A stretch of DNA of 64,000 nt from Steroidobacteraceae bacterium (GTDB lineage Bacteria; Pseudomonadota; Gammaproteobacteria; Steroidobacterales; Steroidobacteraceae). The notes beneath the pieces were generated by a model. The model was not told the DNA's origin. It ran no database searches and was given only the letters and a program-made list of their open reading frames with translations. The stretch is from NCBI GenBank assembly GCA_019683695.1, contig JADGHX010000001.1:62001-126000 (forward strand). The letters are read 5' to 3'. Made by a program: the position numbers and the translations under genes. This document shows, piece after piece, positions 6,857 through 17,213 of this stretch (position 1 is the stretch's first letter; each line of letters begins with the position of its first letter).

Positions 6857-9800
6857 CTACTTCTCGATCGTGTAGACGAGATCGGCGCCGCGGGCCTGGC
6901 CGACTTCGGTCTTGACGGTCCAGCGGTCGCTCAGGGAGTAGCGCAGCTTCAGCGTGTTGATCTGCTCGGTGAAGCTGATTCCGTAGCTCACGTACAGCCG
7001 CGGCGAGAGGTACTTGCCGAGCACGAGCGAGGTCTCGTTCGCGAGGTTCGATTCGAGGCTCACATCCTCGATGCCCACGCGTGCACCGAGTTGCTGGGCG
7101 AGAATGGCGCTGCCCTGCGCGAGGGCCTCGTTGCCGGCCTGGTTGGGGTTGCTGCGGTTCTGCGCGGATTCCAGCGAACCGCCCGCGAGGATCAGCGACA
7201 CGATCTGCGATTGCGGAAGCGAAGGCTCGGAGAAAAACGAGAGCCGCGGCTGCAGGAGCGTGCCGCGCACGTTCACGCCGGCCTTCACGTCCGGGTATTC
7301 CTTCACCGCGCGAATATCCACGCCTGGGTTGTTCACGGGGCCGCCGCTGAAGACGAGGCGGCCGCGCTCGATGTCGAGCCGCCTTCCGTACGCGGTGTAC
7401 TTGCCATCCTGCACCGAGAGCTCGCCTGCGCCACGCGTCATGTCGTCGTTTCCTCCGCTGCGCAGCGTGATGGAGCCGGTGAGGCGCGCGGTGAGCCCGA
7501 GCGTATCGATGCTCACCTTGTCGCCGAGCGTGAGGGAGATTCCTGTGCTCACCTCGAAGCGCTTCGAGGGATCCGGCTCCTCCTGCCCCGCGACGATCTC
7601 GTCGGATGACGCACGCACCGCATTCGTGAGATCCGCCGGCGCGATGCGGGCGTACGGCACCTGCACGGCGCCCGTGACCTCGATGCGGCGGCCCTCGATG
7701 GTGAAGTCCAGGGCGGGCGAGGCGTCGATCTGTGCCTCGGGCACGTCCATGACGCGAAGGTTCTCGCCCTGCAGCCGGAACTTGCCGTAGGGCTTCGCAT
7801 CGCGCCACTCGAGGTGGCCGCCGGCGCTCACTGTACCGTCCCCCATGCGGGCGGAGCCCGTGAAATCGAGGCCGTTCTGCTGGAGCTGCGCTTCGAGCCG
7901 TGCGCCCCTCAGGGCGAGATTGACCTGATACAGATCCATCTCCGCATCGGACAGCTCCAGCTTGCCGTCGATGAGAGGCCTGCCCATCGTGCCGCTGACG
8001 GCCAGATCCGACACGAGTCTTCCCGCGAGCCGGTCGATGTCCGGCAGGTACAGCGCGATGAAACCCAGCTCCGCGGTTTCCGCATGCACCTCGCCAGTGA
8101 CTGGCATGTCTTGCCAGCGTGCGCTCGTGCGCTGGGCATTGAGGCGTGAGCGCACGGTGCCGACTTCACCCGCGTCCAGACTGACCGTGGCATTGATGGC
8201 GCTTGGTGAGGCATCCAGCGTCACGAGCCCCGTGCCCAGCGTGATGCGCTCCACGCGGCCACTCGCGAGCCGATGCGCTATGGCGGCATCGACGAGATCC
8301 GCGCGCACGGTGCCCTGAACCGGCTCCGCAGGGCCGCCGAACGCGCGCGCCATGACCGTGAGCCGGCCGCGATAGTTCACGGTCGGGCTGAGGCCGGACA
8401 TGAGCGTCCTCAACGGCAGGCCATTGGCATTGACGGTGGCGCTCCACCGGGCAGGGCTCCAGTCCGCATCCGCGCACACCCGCGCCGGCGCGCCATTCAG
8501 GCAGAACCAGTCGATGCGCATGCGTGCGTCCGAAAGCAGCACGTCCACCGGCGAATCGAGCTCCAGATGCAGCGATTCGCTGCCGTTGACGGTGAGCTTG
8601 CGCATCTGGCCGATCCACACGCCATGCGCAAAGACACCGGAGAGCTCCGAGTCCAGCGCAAGGTCCGGCGCTCTCGCCGTGATGTGCGCAACGTGATCGG
8701 CCGCTGCACCGTTCAACCCGATGGCCACCTCGTTCACCGTGCGCTTGCCCACCACGATGTTCTGAGCGCGGATATCCACGTCCGAGGGCTGTGCGCCGCT
8801 CGCGTCGAAGCGCACATCGGCCATGATGCTTTCGATGGCCACGCCGGCGTGCTGGATTCCCGAGCCGCGCAGGTCTGCGTCGATGATGGGATTGCGGGCC
8901 GTGCCTCGAAGCGTGCCCTGCGCGCGCAGGTTGCCGCGGCTATCGTTCGCGAGAACGCTCAGGTCGTCCGCGTCGATCGCGAACCGCAGATCCATCGTAT
9001 CGGCGACGCGACCATCCGCGGCGAGCTTTGTGCCCCCGAGCGTCAGGCGCAACTGAGAGAACTCCCACGCGCCGGCCGTTCGTGCGATCTGCCCACCTCC
9101 GCTTGCGGTTGTGCCGCGCAGGCGGCCGCGCAGATCGCGCACGCTCACCGCGAAATCCCCGTCACTGCCGAACCGGCTGCCGCCCGCCGTGAATGAAAAA
9201 TCCAGCTTGCCGGGAAGATCGCTCCGCAGGCTCTCGGGGTTCATGCCGGACACGTCGCCCGTGAGCGTCCAGCGCTGCTCGGGCGACCAGCCGACCTCTC
9301 CGGAGACATCGGCCTCTCCGTCGAACGCCTGGACATGGGCAGTGCTCACGAGGAACCGGTCGGTGGCGAGCTGACCTTCCATCTCCACCTGCATGGGCGG
9401 CAGAGGGCCGGGCGCCACCGTGCCGATGGCGCGCACGTTGAAGGGCCGAACGCCGCTCAACACGAATTCACCATGGGCGCTCTGCACAGCCACCGCGTCC
9501 CCGACCAGCGGCCAGCGGAAGTTGCTCCAGGTGCCGTGGAGATCGAGCTGCGGTCCATCGGGAACGATGCTGAGGGTTCCGCTGCCTTCAGCATGCGCGC
9601 CGGAGCCATGCGTGAGCTCGATGCGATCCGCCTTGAGCACCCGCTGGCTGTAGGAGCCTTCGAACACCGTCTGGAACGCGCCGGCCTTCAGCCCCTCCGG
9701 CGTGAGCGGCCCGCGCGCGGCGAAACCCGAGGCGTCGCCCCGAAGCGCAAGCTCACCCCAGATGCGCCCGAGCGCGCCGCCGCCACCCCAGGTCCGCAGA

Positions 9801-10582
9801 TCGAGGCTTTGAAGTTTCGCGTTTCCCGACCAGTGCCAGCCTCGCGTGAGGTCCTTCGCCTTGCCCGTGAACTCCGCCTGGAGCGGCGCGGTGAACTGCG
9901 CCGTGAGATCGAGCTGGTCGAGGTCGCCGCGGCCGGAAGCGGTGATGACCCATTGCGGCTGCCCCTCCCAGCGCAACAGCACGCGTGCATCTCCATCGAT
10001 CTCCATCGGGTCCGCGGCGTGCAGCGTCGCGTTTCCCGTGACCTGCATTGCGTTCTGCACGAAGCCGGCTTCGAAGAAGCGCAGCGTGCGATAACGCGCA
10101 ACGCCGGAGGTGCTCACGTCCGTGACATCGAAGCGGCGGCCGTTGGTGGCGATGAGGGTGCCCGCGTCGGCGCGTGCACGATCCACGCGGATGATGAGCC
10201 CCGGCGGCAGAAAGCGCGGCGTGTTCCTCGTGGCGGGTCGCTTGCGCCGGCGCACTTCGACGTACACGTTGCGCATGTGCACGTCGGACGCGTGGAGGGT
10301 TTGCCACAGGAGCGGGGCAAGCCGGAAATGACCCTCCACGCCCTCGAAGCGCAAGTGCACGCGCTCGTGCTCGGTTTCCAGCCGCTCGAGCGTGAAGCCG
10401 CCCGCCAGGGTGCCGCGTGCGCCGACGATCTCGAGCTGCGTGCGGCCGATGCGTTTCGGAATGTGGCGCACGATGAGCTGCAGGCCGGACTCGGTGTACG
10501 CCGCGTAGTACACCGCCACGGCGGGGATCGCGATGGCGATCGCGATCACGAGAGCGACGATGATGAGGACGCGCCGAGTCAT
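6857..10582 (-). CDS. tamB: Translocation and assembly module protein TamB
   Basis: Inner-membrane-anchored periplasm-spanning protein that partners TamA in outer-membrane protein or lipid transport. From ATG at 10582 (MTRRVLIIVALV) the product is 1241 residues. It has one N-terminal transmembrane anchor (about 4-25), a very long stretch of beta-rich AsmA/DUF490-like repeats, and a C-terminal TamB domain (about 900-1241) ending YGISFTEQINTLKLRYSLSDRW...DLVYTIEK. Length fits the family (about 1200-1300). An upstream in-frame start would add 31 residues before the anchor and overlap tamA. It starts 22 bp after the tamA stop, the usual tamA-tamB order. Confidence 0.93.
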   Translation of the reverse strand: MTRRVLIIVALVIAIAIAIPAVAVYYAAYTESGLQLIVRHIPKRIGRTQLEIVGARGTLAGGFTLERLETEHERVHLRFEGVEGHFRLAPLLWQTLHASDVHMRNVYVEVRRRKRPATRNTPRFLPPGLIIRVDRARADAGTLIATNGRRFDVTDVSTSGVARYRTLRFFEAGFVQNAMQVTGNATLHAADPMEIDGDARVLLRWEGQPQWVITASGRGDLDQLDLTAQFTAPLQAEFTGKAKDLTRGWHWSGNAKLQSLDLRTWGGGGALGRIWGELALRGDASGFAARGPLTPEGLKAGAFQTVFEGSYSQRVLKADRIELTHGSGAHAEGSGTLSIVPDGPQLDLHGTWSNFRWPLVGDAVAVQSAHGEFVLSGVRPFNVRAIGTVAPGPLPPMQVEMEGQLATDRFLVSTAHVQAFDGEADVSGEVGWSPEQRWTLTGDVSGMNPESLRSDLPGKLDFSFTAGGSRFGSDGDFAVSVRDLRGRLRGTTASGGGQIARTAGAWEFSQLRLTLGGTKLAADGRVADTMDLRFAIDADDLSVLANDSRGNLRAQGTLRGTARNPIIDADLRGSGIQHAGVAIESIMADVRFDASGAQPSDVDIRAQNIVVGKRTVNEVAIGLNGAAADHVAHITARAPDLALDSELSGVFAHGVWIGQMRKLTVNGSESLHLELDSPVDVLLSDARMRIDWFCLNGAPARVCADADWSPARWSATVNANGLPLRTLMSGLSPTVNYRGRLTVMARAFGGPAEPVQGTVRADLVDAAIAHRLASGRVERITLGTGLVTLDASPSAINATVSLDAGEVGTVRSRLNAQRTSARWQDMPVTGEVHAETAELGFIALYLPDIDRLAGRLVSDLAVSGTMGRPLIDGKLELSDAEMDLYQVNLALRGARLEAQLQQNGLDFTGSARMGDGTVSAGGHLEWRDAKPYGKFRLQGENLRVMDVPEAQIDASPALDFTIEGRRIEVTGAVQVPYARIAPADLTNAVRASSDEIVAGQEEPDPSKRFEVSTGISLTLGDKVSIDTLGLTARLTGSITLRSGGNDDMTRGAGELSVQDGKYTAYGRRLDIERGRLVFSGGPVNNPGVDIRAVKEYPDVKAGVNVRGTLLQPRLSFFSEPSLPQSQIVSLILAGGSLESAQNRSNPNQAGNEALAQGSAILAQQLGARVGIEDVSLESNLANETSLVLGKYLSPRLYVSYGISFTEQINTLKLRYSLSDRWTVKTEVGQARGADLVYTIEK

Positions 10583-10604
10583 CTGGATGGCATGCCCCGG
10601 CGCC

Positions 10605-12389
10605 TCACAGCTTCGGCGAGAAATTGATGTGCAGGCGCGGCCCGAGTCCCGATTCCGAGAGGGGCTGCGCCACATCGACGCCGAGCGTCACGACGGGCAG
10701 TCGCCAGCGGAAGCCGAGGCCCGCGGAGTATTCGAGCGGATCCCCGAACTTGTCGAAGGCGTTGCCGAAATCGAAGAACGTGGCCACGCCGAAGTTGCGC
10801 GGCAGATCGCGTACCACCTCGACCGTGCCGGTGAGCAGGTGCCTGCCGCCGACCCGGATGGTGCGTTCCGTGCCATCTGGGTTGGTTAGCACCTCGACCG
10901 GCGACAGCTCGTTGTAGCCGAACCCGCGGACGCTGCGATCGCCGCCTGCGAAGAAGCGCACCGTACCGGGAAGCTCGCTGAACTCCGCCACCAGACTCGC
11001 ACCGATCTCGCCGCGCAGGAGCAGATGCCAGTTTTGCGTGATGTCGAACACGCGCTCGGACTGGATATCGATCTGCAGGAAGTCCGAGTCCGACCCGAAC
11101 ACGTGATGCGAGCCCCGCAGCTCCGCATAGAGCGTGCGCGAGAACAGCGCCTCGCCGAGGTAGCCCTGCGGAATCGTCGCGACGCTGATGCCGGGAATCA
11201 ACAGAGTGTCCGTGCTGCTGCTGAGCTCGGAACGCGTGGTCGTGTTTGCGGCCGTGACGAAGTACACCCACTGCCAGCGCCCGGACACCTGCGTGATGCT
11301 CGGCTCGAAGCGGACATCTTCCGTATCGAGGTCCGCCAGCTCCTCCTGCGCGTACGTGGTCTCGAACGCCAGCTTCTCGAGCGCCGGATCGCCGATCGGC
11401 ACGATGTAGTGCGACTCGAGTGTCTTCTGCGGCTTCGAGGCGCGCAGCTCCACGTTGAAGCGGTGGCCGCTCGAATTGATGCGCCGGTCTTCCCATTGAA
11501 GCGTGCCGCGCACGCTCGTGTCCGTGCCGTAGCCGGCGCCGAACGAATAGCGGTGACGGCGGTTCGGGTCCGCCTCGATGCTGATGGGCACGATGTGTGC
11601 CTCGCGATCGGGATTGCCGGGCAGCACCTCCACCGTCGAGAAGTACTGGCTGTCGTCGAGCGCGAACTGCGTGCGAAGCAGCTCCGTCATGTCGAACGGC
11701 TCGTCCTGCTCATAGCGCATGTAGCGGCGCACAAGCGTATCGTCGATCACGTTCTGCTCGATGGTGGTGGGCCCGAACCGGTACCGCGAACCTGTCTCGA
11801 ACTCGAGAGTGGCCTGCGCGGTGTGCTGTTCCGGGTCCACGCGCAGCTCGCTCTTCAGCATGCGCGCATCCAGGTAGCCGTAGTTGGATGCGGTCCGTTG
11901 CAGGTCACCCTTGATCTTTTCGTATGCGGAGTGGCTCAGACGCTCGCCCGGATGCAGCGGCAGGTTGGACGTGATGCGCTGGAACAGCGGGTCGTCCGCC
12001 CCCGGGCCGGTCACGCGCACGTCCACGCGTTCCATGATGACGGGTTGTCCGGGGTCGATGTCGAGCGTGACGCGCCAGTTCCCATTGCCCAGGTCGCGCA
12101 GCTCCGTGCGCGTGCTCGGCGCGTAATAGCCGAACGGCTTGAGCGCGGCGGCGACCTCGCGCTCGACACGATTATGAAGGCGCTCGATCACATCCGGGCC
12201 CAGCTCCGTCTTGCGGTAACGGTCGAAGCTCAGATAAGCGAGCACGTTCGTGCGCAGCTCATCGTCCACACCCCGGATCTCGATCTCGACGTTCGCCCTT
12301 GCGGGCATCACGCCGAGCAGCAGGCACGCAGCAGCCAGCGTCGTACGGCGGAGCCGGAACGCTTCGAGGACTGATCTTCGCTGCGCCAT
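10605..12389 (-). CDS. tamA: Outer-membrane TamA (Omp85/BamA family)
   Basis: Omp85-family beta-barrel that works with TamB in the outer membrane. The 594-residue product from ATG at 12389 has a cleavable signal peptide (MAQRRSVLEAF... to VMPARA, about residue 32). Three POTRA-like modules follow (about 33-280), then a surface-antigen barrel with RFFAGGDRSVRGFGYNELSP near residue 490, the VRGF/RGY motif conserved in Omp85 loop 6. It ends in a C-terminal aromatic/basic strand (LHINFSPKL). The start is supported by an AGGG about 7 bp upstream; a frame reaching 12593 adds 68 residues lacking a signal sequence and is not used. Confidence 0.93.
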   Translation of the reverse strand: MAQRRSVLEAFRLRRTTLAAACLLLGVMPARANVEIEIRGVDDELRTNVLAYLSFDRYRKTELGPDVIERLHNRVEREVAAALKPFGYYAPSTRTELRDLGNGNWRVTLDIDPGQPVIMERVDVRVTGPGADDPLFQRITSNLPLHPGERLSHSAYEKIKGDLQRTASNYGYLDARMLKSELRVDPEQHTAQATLEFETGSRYRFGPTTIEQNVIDDTLVRRYMRYEQDEPFDMTELLRTQFALDDSQYFSTVEVLPGNPDREAHIVPISIEADPNRRHRYSFGAGYGTDTSVRGTLQWEDRRINSSGHRFNVELRASKPQKTLESHYIVPIGDPALEKLAFETTYAQEELADLDTEDVRFEPSITQVSGRWQWVYFVTAANTTTRSELSSSTDTLLIPGISVATIPQGYLGEALFSRTLYAELRGSHHVFGSDSDFLQIDIQSERVFDITQNWHLLLRGEIGASLVAEFSELPGTVRFFAGGDRSVRGFGYNELSPVEVLTNPDGTERTIRVGGRHLLTGTVEVVRDLPRNFGVATFFDFGNAFDKFGDPLEYSAGLGFRWRLPVVTLGVDVAQPLSESGLGPRLHINFSPKL

Positions 12390-12893
12390 CGCAACCCTGG
12401 TTCGTTGAAACAATCGCCCGCGGCCTTTCCGGGGCAACGCCTTCGCAGCCGCCGGGCCATACTCACTGCCTGATGCTCGGGGCCGACCTTTCCGGACATC
12501 GCCTTCCGGGCCGCTCGTCCGGCCCCGCACATCCCGCGCCGGGTGGCTGGTGCAAGACGGCCGGGCCGTGAGTCGGATGGGCAGCCAAGTCAAAGGAAAG
12601 CGATTCTAGAAGGAACAACGACGCCCCGCTCGAAGCTCTTTCTCAGAGCCGCATCGTGCGTAACGGTTCCGTTTGCGGCGCGCGCGCGTGCCCGAACGGA
12701 ATGTTGCGAATTCTGACGGCGATGCGAGCGACGGTGCGCTCACGCGGATGACCCGCCCCGGGTGAGCAGTCAGCGGGCGGGTGAGATCATCATGCGGTGA
12801 AGGAAGCTTCGATGCCTGCGCGGTGCTCGCGAGACCGCGGGCGGTGAAGACCTTGTCGCAGGGCACGCCGTGGAAGCGCATGCGCTTGCGGCG
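12390..12893. other. Intergenic region upstream of tamA
   Basis: About 500 bp between tamA and the NRDE gene (both minus strand). Short open frames here (for example 12606-12881 on the minus strand) have no domain, signal or ribosome site I can defend. There is a loose internal similarity around cctttccgg at about 12423 and 12488. The tamA promoter presumably lies here, but no -35/-10 pair is clear. Confidence 0.5.
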
Positions 12894-13670
12894 TCAGGGC
12901 CATTCACCTGCATTCAGGAAAAATTCAGTTTCGCCGGTGCGCTCACCGTTCGCATCGAAGCGCCGCTCGGCCATGATGGCCTGACCGGTTGGCTCGAGCA
13001 GCAGCACCGTCGAGGAACGCGTGCCGTACGTCGGATGCACGACAAACGGTGCAGACAAGATTCGCTCCCACTCTGGCGACACGCCGGGCATGGGCGGCCC
13101 GCCGGTCGCGGGCGTGCGGTCCGCGAGGAGGTTGAACAGCTCCTCCACCGGGTCGGCGGAGGGTCGGGCGAGCCACGCTTCGAACGCTTCGCGCGTGCGG
13201 CGCAGTTTCGGCCACGGTGAGTCGAGATATTCGTTGCTCAGGCCGTAGACGCCCGGCGGCAGCTGTCGCGCAAAGCGGTCGAGCCGGTTCGAGGCATACC
13301 AGAGCTGATCCGTGTCGCTGATCAGCAGGTTCATTCCCGAGTATCCCGGTGCGTCCGTCTCGAGCCGGGAGAGGAAAACCTCGGGCGGATCCTCCTGCGA
13401 CAGCCACGCGGGCACGAGCAGGCCGCGTGAAGGCGCCGAGCGGCGCGGCCGCTGCATCTCGCGAAAGTTCGTGACGACGCCGAAGCGGTGTTTGCGGTCG
13501 AGCCCCATCCAGGTGCCGCCGGCGCGCAGGTCCCGACCGGCGAGCAGGTCGTAAGGCGCGGGCCATTTCGAGAGCGGTGCCGTCGGCCGCTCGTGATACT
13601 CGTCGCGATTGGCCGCAACGATGAGACTGAATCGGGGGTGGCTGCGCCAGGCGAGTATCAGCAGGCACAT
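12894..13670 (-). CDS. NRDE (TANGO2-like) family protein
   Basis: Member of the NRDE/TANGO2 family, whose biochemical role is still unsettled (the eukaryotic members are linked to heme or lipid handling). The 258-residue product starts MCLLILAWRS with the conserved Cys2. It carries the family name motif NRDE at residues 21-24, then the LLAGRDLRAGGTWMGLD segment and VVTNFRE. Length matches the family. It starts 6 bp after the nudC stop, so the two are likely cotranscribed. No membrane segment or signal peptide is present, so a cytosolic location is inferred. Confidence 0.88.
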   Translation of the reverse strand: MCLLILAWRSHPRFSLIVAANRDEYHERPTAPLSKWPAPYDLLAGRDLRAGGTWMGLDRKHRFGVVTNFREMQRPRRSAPSRGLLVPAWLSQEDPPEVFLSRLETDAPGYSGMNLLISDTDQLWYASNRLDRFARQLPPGVYGLSNEYLDSPWPKLRRTREAFEAWLARPSADPVEELFNLLADRTPATGGPPMPGVSPEWERILSAPFVVHPTYGTRSSTVLLLEPTGQAIMAERRFDANGERTGETEFFLNAGEWP

Positions 13671-13676
13671 GGTGCG

Positions 13677-14633
13677 CTACCTTTCATCCGGCGGCAGGCC
13701 CAGCGCGGGGTTGGCGAGCCAGGTCGTGATGAGCCGGTACGAAATCGATTTCGAAGGCGGCAGAACGGGTGGCCCTTGCAGCAGTTCCTCGCGGCTGAAC
13801 CAGCGGGCATCCTCCAGCTCACCCGTTACGCGGACCGGCGCATTCGGCTCCGCGCTGGCATGAAACCCCACCATGAGAGACGACGGGAACGGCCACGGCT
13901 GCGAGGAGTGGTAGCACACATGCCGCACGCTCACTCCTGTTTCCTCGAGCACTTCGCGGGCAACGGCGTCCTCCAGACTCTCGCCGGGCTCGACGAAGCC
14001 CGCGATCGTCGAATACCGGCCCGGCGGCCACTCCGCCTGCCGGCCCAGCAACGCCCGCTCACCATCCGTGACGAGCACGATGATGGCCGGATCGATCCGC
14101 GGGAAGAAGTCGTTCCCGCACTGGGGACAGTGCATGACGTGACCCGCACGCTGGGGAACGAGCGGTGAGCCGCATACGCCGCAATAGCGATGCCGCGCGC
14201 GCCACACGGCCAGGGCGCGTGCATAAGCCAGCAACCCGCCTTCTTCCTGAGGCAGCGCATTCGAGAGCGGGCGCAGTTCCGAGAACCGGGCCCCCGGCAA
14301 CCACTCGATATCGGGAACGCGATCCGGATCCACGTCCACCAGCACCGTGCGCCAACCGCGGAACCAGCCCAGCAGCACGAGCTGGCGATCCGAGGCCTCG
14401 CGCACGAGTGTGTGCTCGTGCGTGACAAACGCGATGCGCGGCTCGGGCCCATCGAACACGAGCTGGGTGGTGCCGCGATTGAGGATGTAAAGCGTGGAAG
14501 GGTCCGCGCGCGCGGCCCGCGCCCAGTCCTCCGCGTCGCGTTGCTCCGCGCGGCGGTCCACATACGGGCCTGCGAAGAAGTTGGGTCGATGACGATCCGG
14601 GTCCATGCCCACACCGGGTTGCACCTCACCCAT
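13677..14633 (-). CDS. nudC: NAD(+) diphosphatase NudC (Nudix hydrolase)
   Basis: Hydrolyses NAD(H) to NMN(H) and AMP, and in E. coli removes NAD caps from RNA. The 318-residue product has an N-terminal domain (1-145), a zinc ribbon with C151/C154 and C169/C172, and the Nudix box beginning GFVEPGES (212-219) and ending REVLEETGV. The NudC signature SQPWPFP sits at 244-250. An alternative start at Met10 (14606) is possible. It heads a two-gene unit with the NRDE gene. About 200 bp upstream to the aldo/keto reductase stop holds no recognisable feature. Confidence 0.93.
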   Translation of the reverse strand: MGEVQPGVGMDPDRHRPNFFAGPYVDRRAEQRDAEDWARAARADPSTLYILNRGTTQLVFDGPEPRIAFVTHEHTLVREASDRQLVLLGWFRGWRTVLVDVDPDRVPDIEWLPGARFSELRPLSNALPQEEGGLLAYARALAVWRARHRYCGVCGSPLVPQRAGHVMHCPQCGNDFFPRIDPAIIVLVTDGERALLGRQAEWPPGRYSTIAGFVEPGESLEDAVAREVLEETGVSVRHVCYHSSQPWPFPSSLMVGFHASAEPNAPVRVTGELEDARWFSREELLQGPPVLPPSKSISYRLITTWLANPALGLPPDER

Positions 14634-14837
14634 TCTATTTCATCGGGGCGGGTGTTCCGGACGGCGCCGGGGAAAAATCGGACCGCGGCGGTCTTGCCGA
14701 AGCCCACTTCGTTGCCGCCGGGAACACGGCGCGTTTTCGCAGGCTCTTCCCCGCATCGGCGTTGGCGCGCGGTTTGCGGTCAACGCCTCGATGCCTTCGG
14801 AAACAGCGCTCGATGCCTTGCCGGCGGCAACGTCGCC

Positions 14838-15848
14838 TCAGCCGTTGAGCAGACGGAGCATGGCCTCGTTGTAGCGTCGGCCCGCCACGACGCCGGGCGG
14901 CGCGATCTGCTCGATGCGGTCGAGCTCCTGCGTCGTGAGCTCGATGTCCACGGACGCCGCGTTCTCTTCGAGGCGTTTGCTGCTGCTCGTGCCGGGAATC
15001 GGGATCACGTTCTGATGGCGAACGAGCAGCCACGCGAGCGCGAGTTGCGCCGGCGTGCAACGCTTCTCTGCCGCCAGCTCACGCAAGTGATCGGCGAGTG
15101 CGAGATTCTTCGCGAAGTTCTCGCCCTGGAATCGCGGATTGCCACGGCGCCAGTCGTTCGGCGCCAGATCCTCGGGCTTGCGGAAGCGCCCGGCGAGAAA
15201 GCCGCGGCCCAGCGGACTGTAGGCCACGAGCGCGATGCCCAGCTCATCGAGCACCGGCAGCAGCTCGTTCTCGGGCTCCCGGGTGAACAAGGAGTATTCG
15301 GTCTGGATGGCCGTCAACGGATGCACCTTGTGTGCGCGTCGGACCGTGTCCGGCGAGGGTTCGGACAAACCGATGTGCCGGACCTTTCCCTGCTTCACGA
15401 GATCCGCCATCGCGCCGACGGTCTCTTCGATCGGCGTCTTCGGATCCACTCTGTGGAGGTAATACAAGTCGATGTAATCGACGCCGAGTCGTGCGAGCGA
15501 CGCATCGCAGGCTTGCCGCACATACCGCGGGCTGCCGTCGATCATGTCGTCGGGCGCTTCGGCTCGCGCATTGGCGCTCACGCCCGTCTTGAACCCGAAC
15601 TTCGTCGCGAGCACCGCCTGTTCGCGACGCCCCTTGAGTGCCTTGCCGACCTGACGCTCCGAGTCGCCATAGATGTCGGCGGTGTCGAGCAGCGTGATGC
15701 CGAGGTCCAGTGCGCGATGAATGAGCGCTACGGCTTCGTCGTCGTTCGCCACACTGCTCGAGTAGGTATCGGCGATCCCGATGCTCATGCAACCGAGACC
15801 CAACGCGGAAACGCGCGGCCCTTGACGGCCCAGCTTGCGGTATTTCAC
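14838..15848 (-). CDS. Aldo/keto reductase
   Basis: NADPH-dependent oxidoreductase of the AKR superfamily (YajO/IolS-like branch; substrate unknown). I place the start at GTG 15848 (reading [10 protein letters not shown]), because a GGAGG ribosome site ends 5 bp upstream. The nearest in-frame ATGs add over 25 residues of non-homologous sequence. The 336-residue protein shows the catalytic tetrad Asp55 and Tyr60 ([12 protein letters not shown]), Lys83 (ATKFG) and His132 (YLHRVDP). The cofactor-binding tail includes [15 protein letters not shown]. It stands alone, with long non-coding DNA upstream. Confidence 0.9.
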   Translation of the reverse strand: MKYRKLGRQGPRVSALGLGCMSIGIADTYSSSVANDDEAVALIHRALDLGITLLDTADIYGDSERQVGKALKGRREQAVLATKFGFKTGVSANARAEAPDDMIDGSPRYVRQACDASLARLGVDYIDLYYLHRVDPKTPIEETVGAMADLVKQGKVRHIGLSEPSPDTVRRAHKVHPLTAIQTEYSLFTREPENELLPVLDELGIALVAYSPLGRGFLAGRFRKPEDLAPNDWRRGNPRFQGENFAKNLALADHLRELAAEKRCTPAQLALAWLLVRHQNVIPIPGTSSSKRLEENAASVDIELTTQELDRIEQIAPPGVVAGRRYNEAMLRLLNG

Positions 15849-16572
15849 AGACACCTCCGTGAGTGATGGATGCTCGCCGCCGCCAGGGTGGCGAGAAGGC
15901 GAATGTGCCAGCAACGCGGATACCTTTGGGCACATGGCCCTCTCCTGGGCGCGCAACCCTCTCTCATTGGTGATAACGCAGAGCGGCCTTTCGATGGAGG
16001 TGTCGCATGCGCGCAGGGTTCGCGCTAACGGCTGCATTCTGCGATCGGCGTAGCAACCGGACGCGGGCTAGGGCGCGAGCACTGGAGGCTCCATAGTGTT
16101 GTGAATCGGCTGCGGCCCGCACGAGGCGACACGCAATCACCTTCGGCGTTGCAACGTGCGCTGGCGCGTCGCGCCGGCGTGACGAACGGCTTCCTCTGGG
16201 CAGCGCCTTGCGAATGCCCAGCAGCGTCCGGCCAACAAAAAAGCCACTGCTGAACGCGAGGGTCTTTTGACTCACGGCCGCACGCATTCCCGATTCGCCC
16301 TTCCCGCGCAGCGGCACTTGCGGCGGAAGCGCGGACTCCGAATAAGTTCAAACAAGCGTGCTCGGCGGGCCGCCGCCCAATGCCTTCCGCGTGCCGACGC
16401 GCGATCGTGCCAGCACGTCCCCGCCGCTTCCCTGTGCACGCGCAGATGACGACCAACACGAAGTCGCCGCCGGGAACGGATACGGCGCAGCCGTATGCGA
16501 TCTCCCGATCGAGAGGCACGGGAGCGCGACTATGGCGCTCGTCGTGCCTCGCCAGCACCTGGGTGTGCCACG
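15849..16572. other. Non-coding stretch between the aldo/keto reductase and the FlhC-like gene
   Basis: About 720 bp in which several overlapping open frames on both strands give only Arg/Ala/Pro-rich sequence with no motif and no convincing ribosome site. No tRNA, repeat or terminator was recognised. The first ~100 bp should hold the reductase promoter. Confidence 0.5.
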
Positions 16573-17127
16573 TCAGGCGCGCGGATCCTGGAGCCCGGCG
16601 CAGCGAATGCAGCGGACGTCGCGAACGTCCAGCTTGTCCACCACGACGAGGCCTTCGCAGACGCTGCAGTCGCCGAGCCGGAGCTCCTCGCCTCGGGCGA
16701 GCTCGTTCACGAGCAGCACGGCGTGTTCAAACGTGATGTGCGCGCGGGGTACGAACATGAGAAACGCTTCGAACGCCTGACACAGCCGCTCGCCGCGCGC
16801 GACGCCCGGCACCGGGTGGTCGTGATCCACGACCACGTTGCTCGGAACCACGCCCAGCAGCGAGAACAGGCTCGCGAGCACAGACGCTTCCTGCTGAACG
16901 CGCGGACTCCGAACGAAGAAGCTCGCCTGACCCGGTGACTTGCCCCGATGACGGGCCACCTGCCCCGGCGCGCGGGTGAGATAGGAGCGATAGAGCTTGC
17001 GAATGCGGTCATCCGTGAGCCCCGTCCACTTGCGGATGGTGTGCGTGCGCGCCTCATGGCGCATGAAGCGCAAGGCGAGGTCGAGACGCAGGCGGTCCCG
17101 GGTATACCGGTCGTCGGAAATACGCAT
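16573..17127 (-). CDS. FlhC-like transcriptional regulator (orphan, non-flagellar context)
   Basis: The 184-residue product aligns by eye to FlhC, the zinc-containing half of the flagellar master activator. RLDLALRFMRHEAR (14-27) corresponds to the FlhC N-terminal helix. LTDDRIRKLYRSY (37-49) matches the FlhC segment around LSRGRLIKLYKEL. The C-terminal half carries C154-x2-C157 and C173-x2-C176, spaced like the FlhC zinc site (x15 here, x16 in E. coli). Start ATG at 17127 has GGAGG about 11 bp upstream. No flagellar, chemotaxis or canonical flhD gene occurs in this window. The gene is divergent from the FlhD-like gene at 17312. Family membership is fairly secure; its targets are unknown. Confidence 0.72.
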   Translation of the reverse strand: MRISDDRYTRDRLRLDLALRFMRHEARTHTIRKWTGLTDDRIRKLYRSYLTRAPGQVARHRGKSPGQASFFVRSPRVQQEASVLASLFSLLGVVPSNVVVDHDHPVPGVARGERLCQAFEAFLMFVPRAHITFEHAVLLVNELARGEELRLGDCSVCEGLVVVDKLDVRDVRCIRCAGLQDPRA

Positions 17128-17213
17128 GCCGAAAGAGCCTCCCTGTGGCTGGATGGGTCATCCCGTGGGCGCACTAGATAAAAGATGTCGCGCCAAACAG
17201 CCAGTCCCGAATT

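Noticed and set aside
12606-12881. 91-codon minus-strand frame upstream of tamA
   Set aside because: Arg/Ser-rich, no signal peptide or domain and no convincing ribosome site.
15964-16558. Overlapping minus-strand frames before the FlhC-like gene
   Set aside because: Short, composition-driven, no motif; they overlap each other in different frames.
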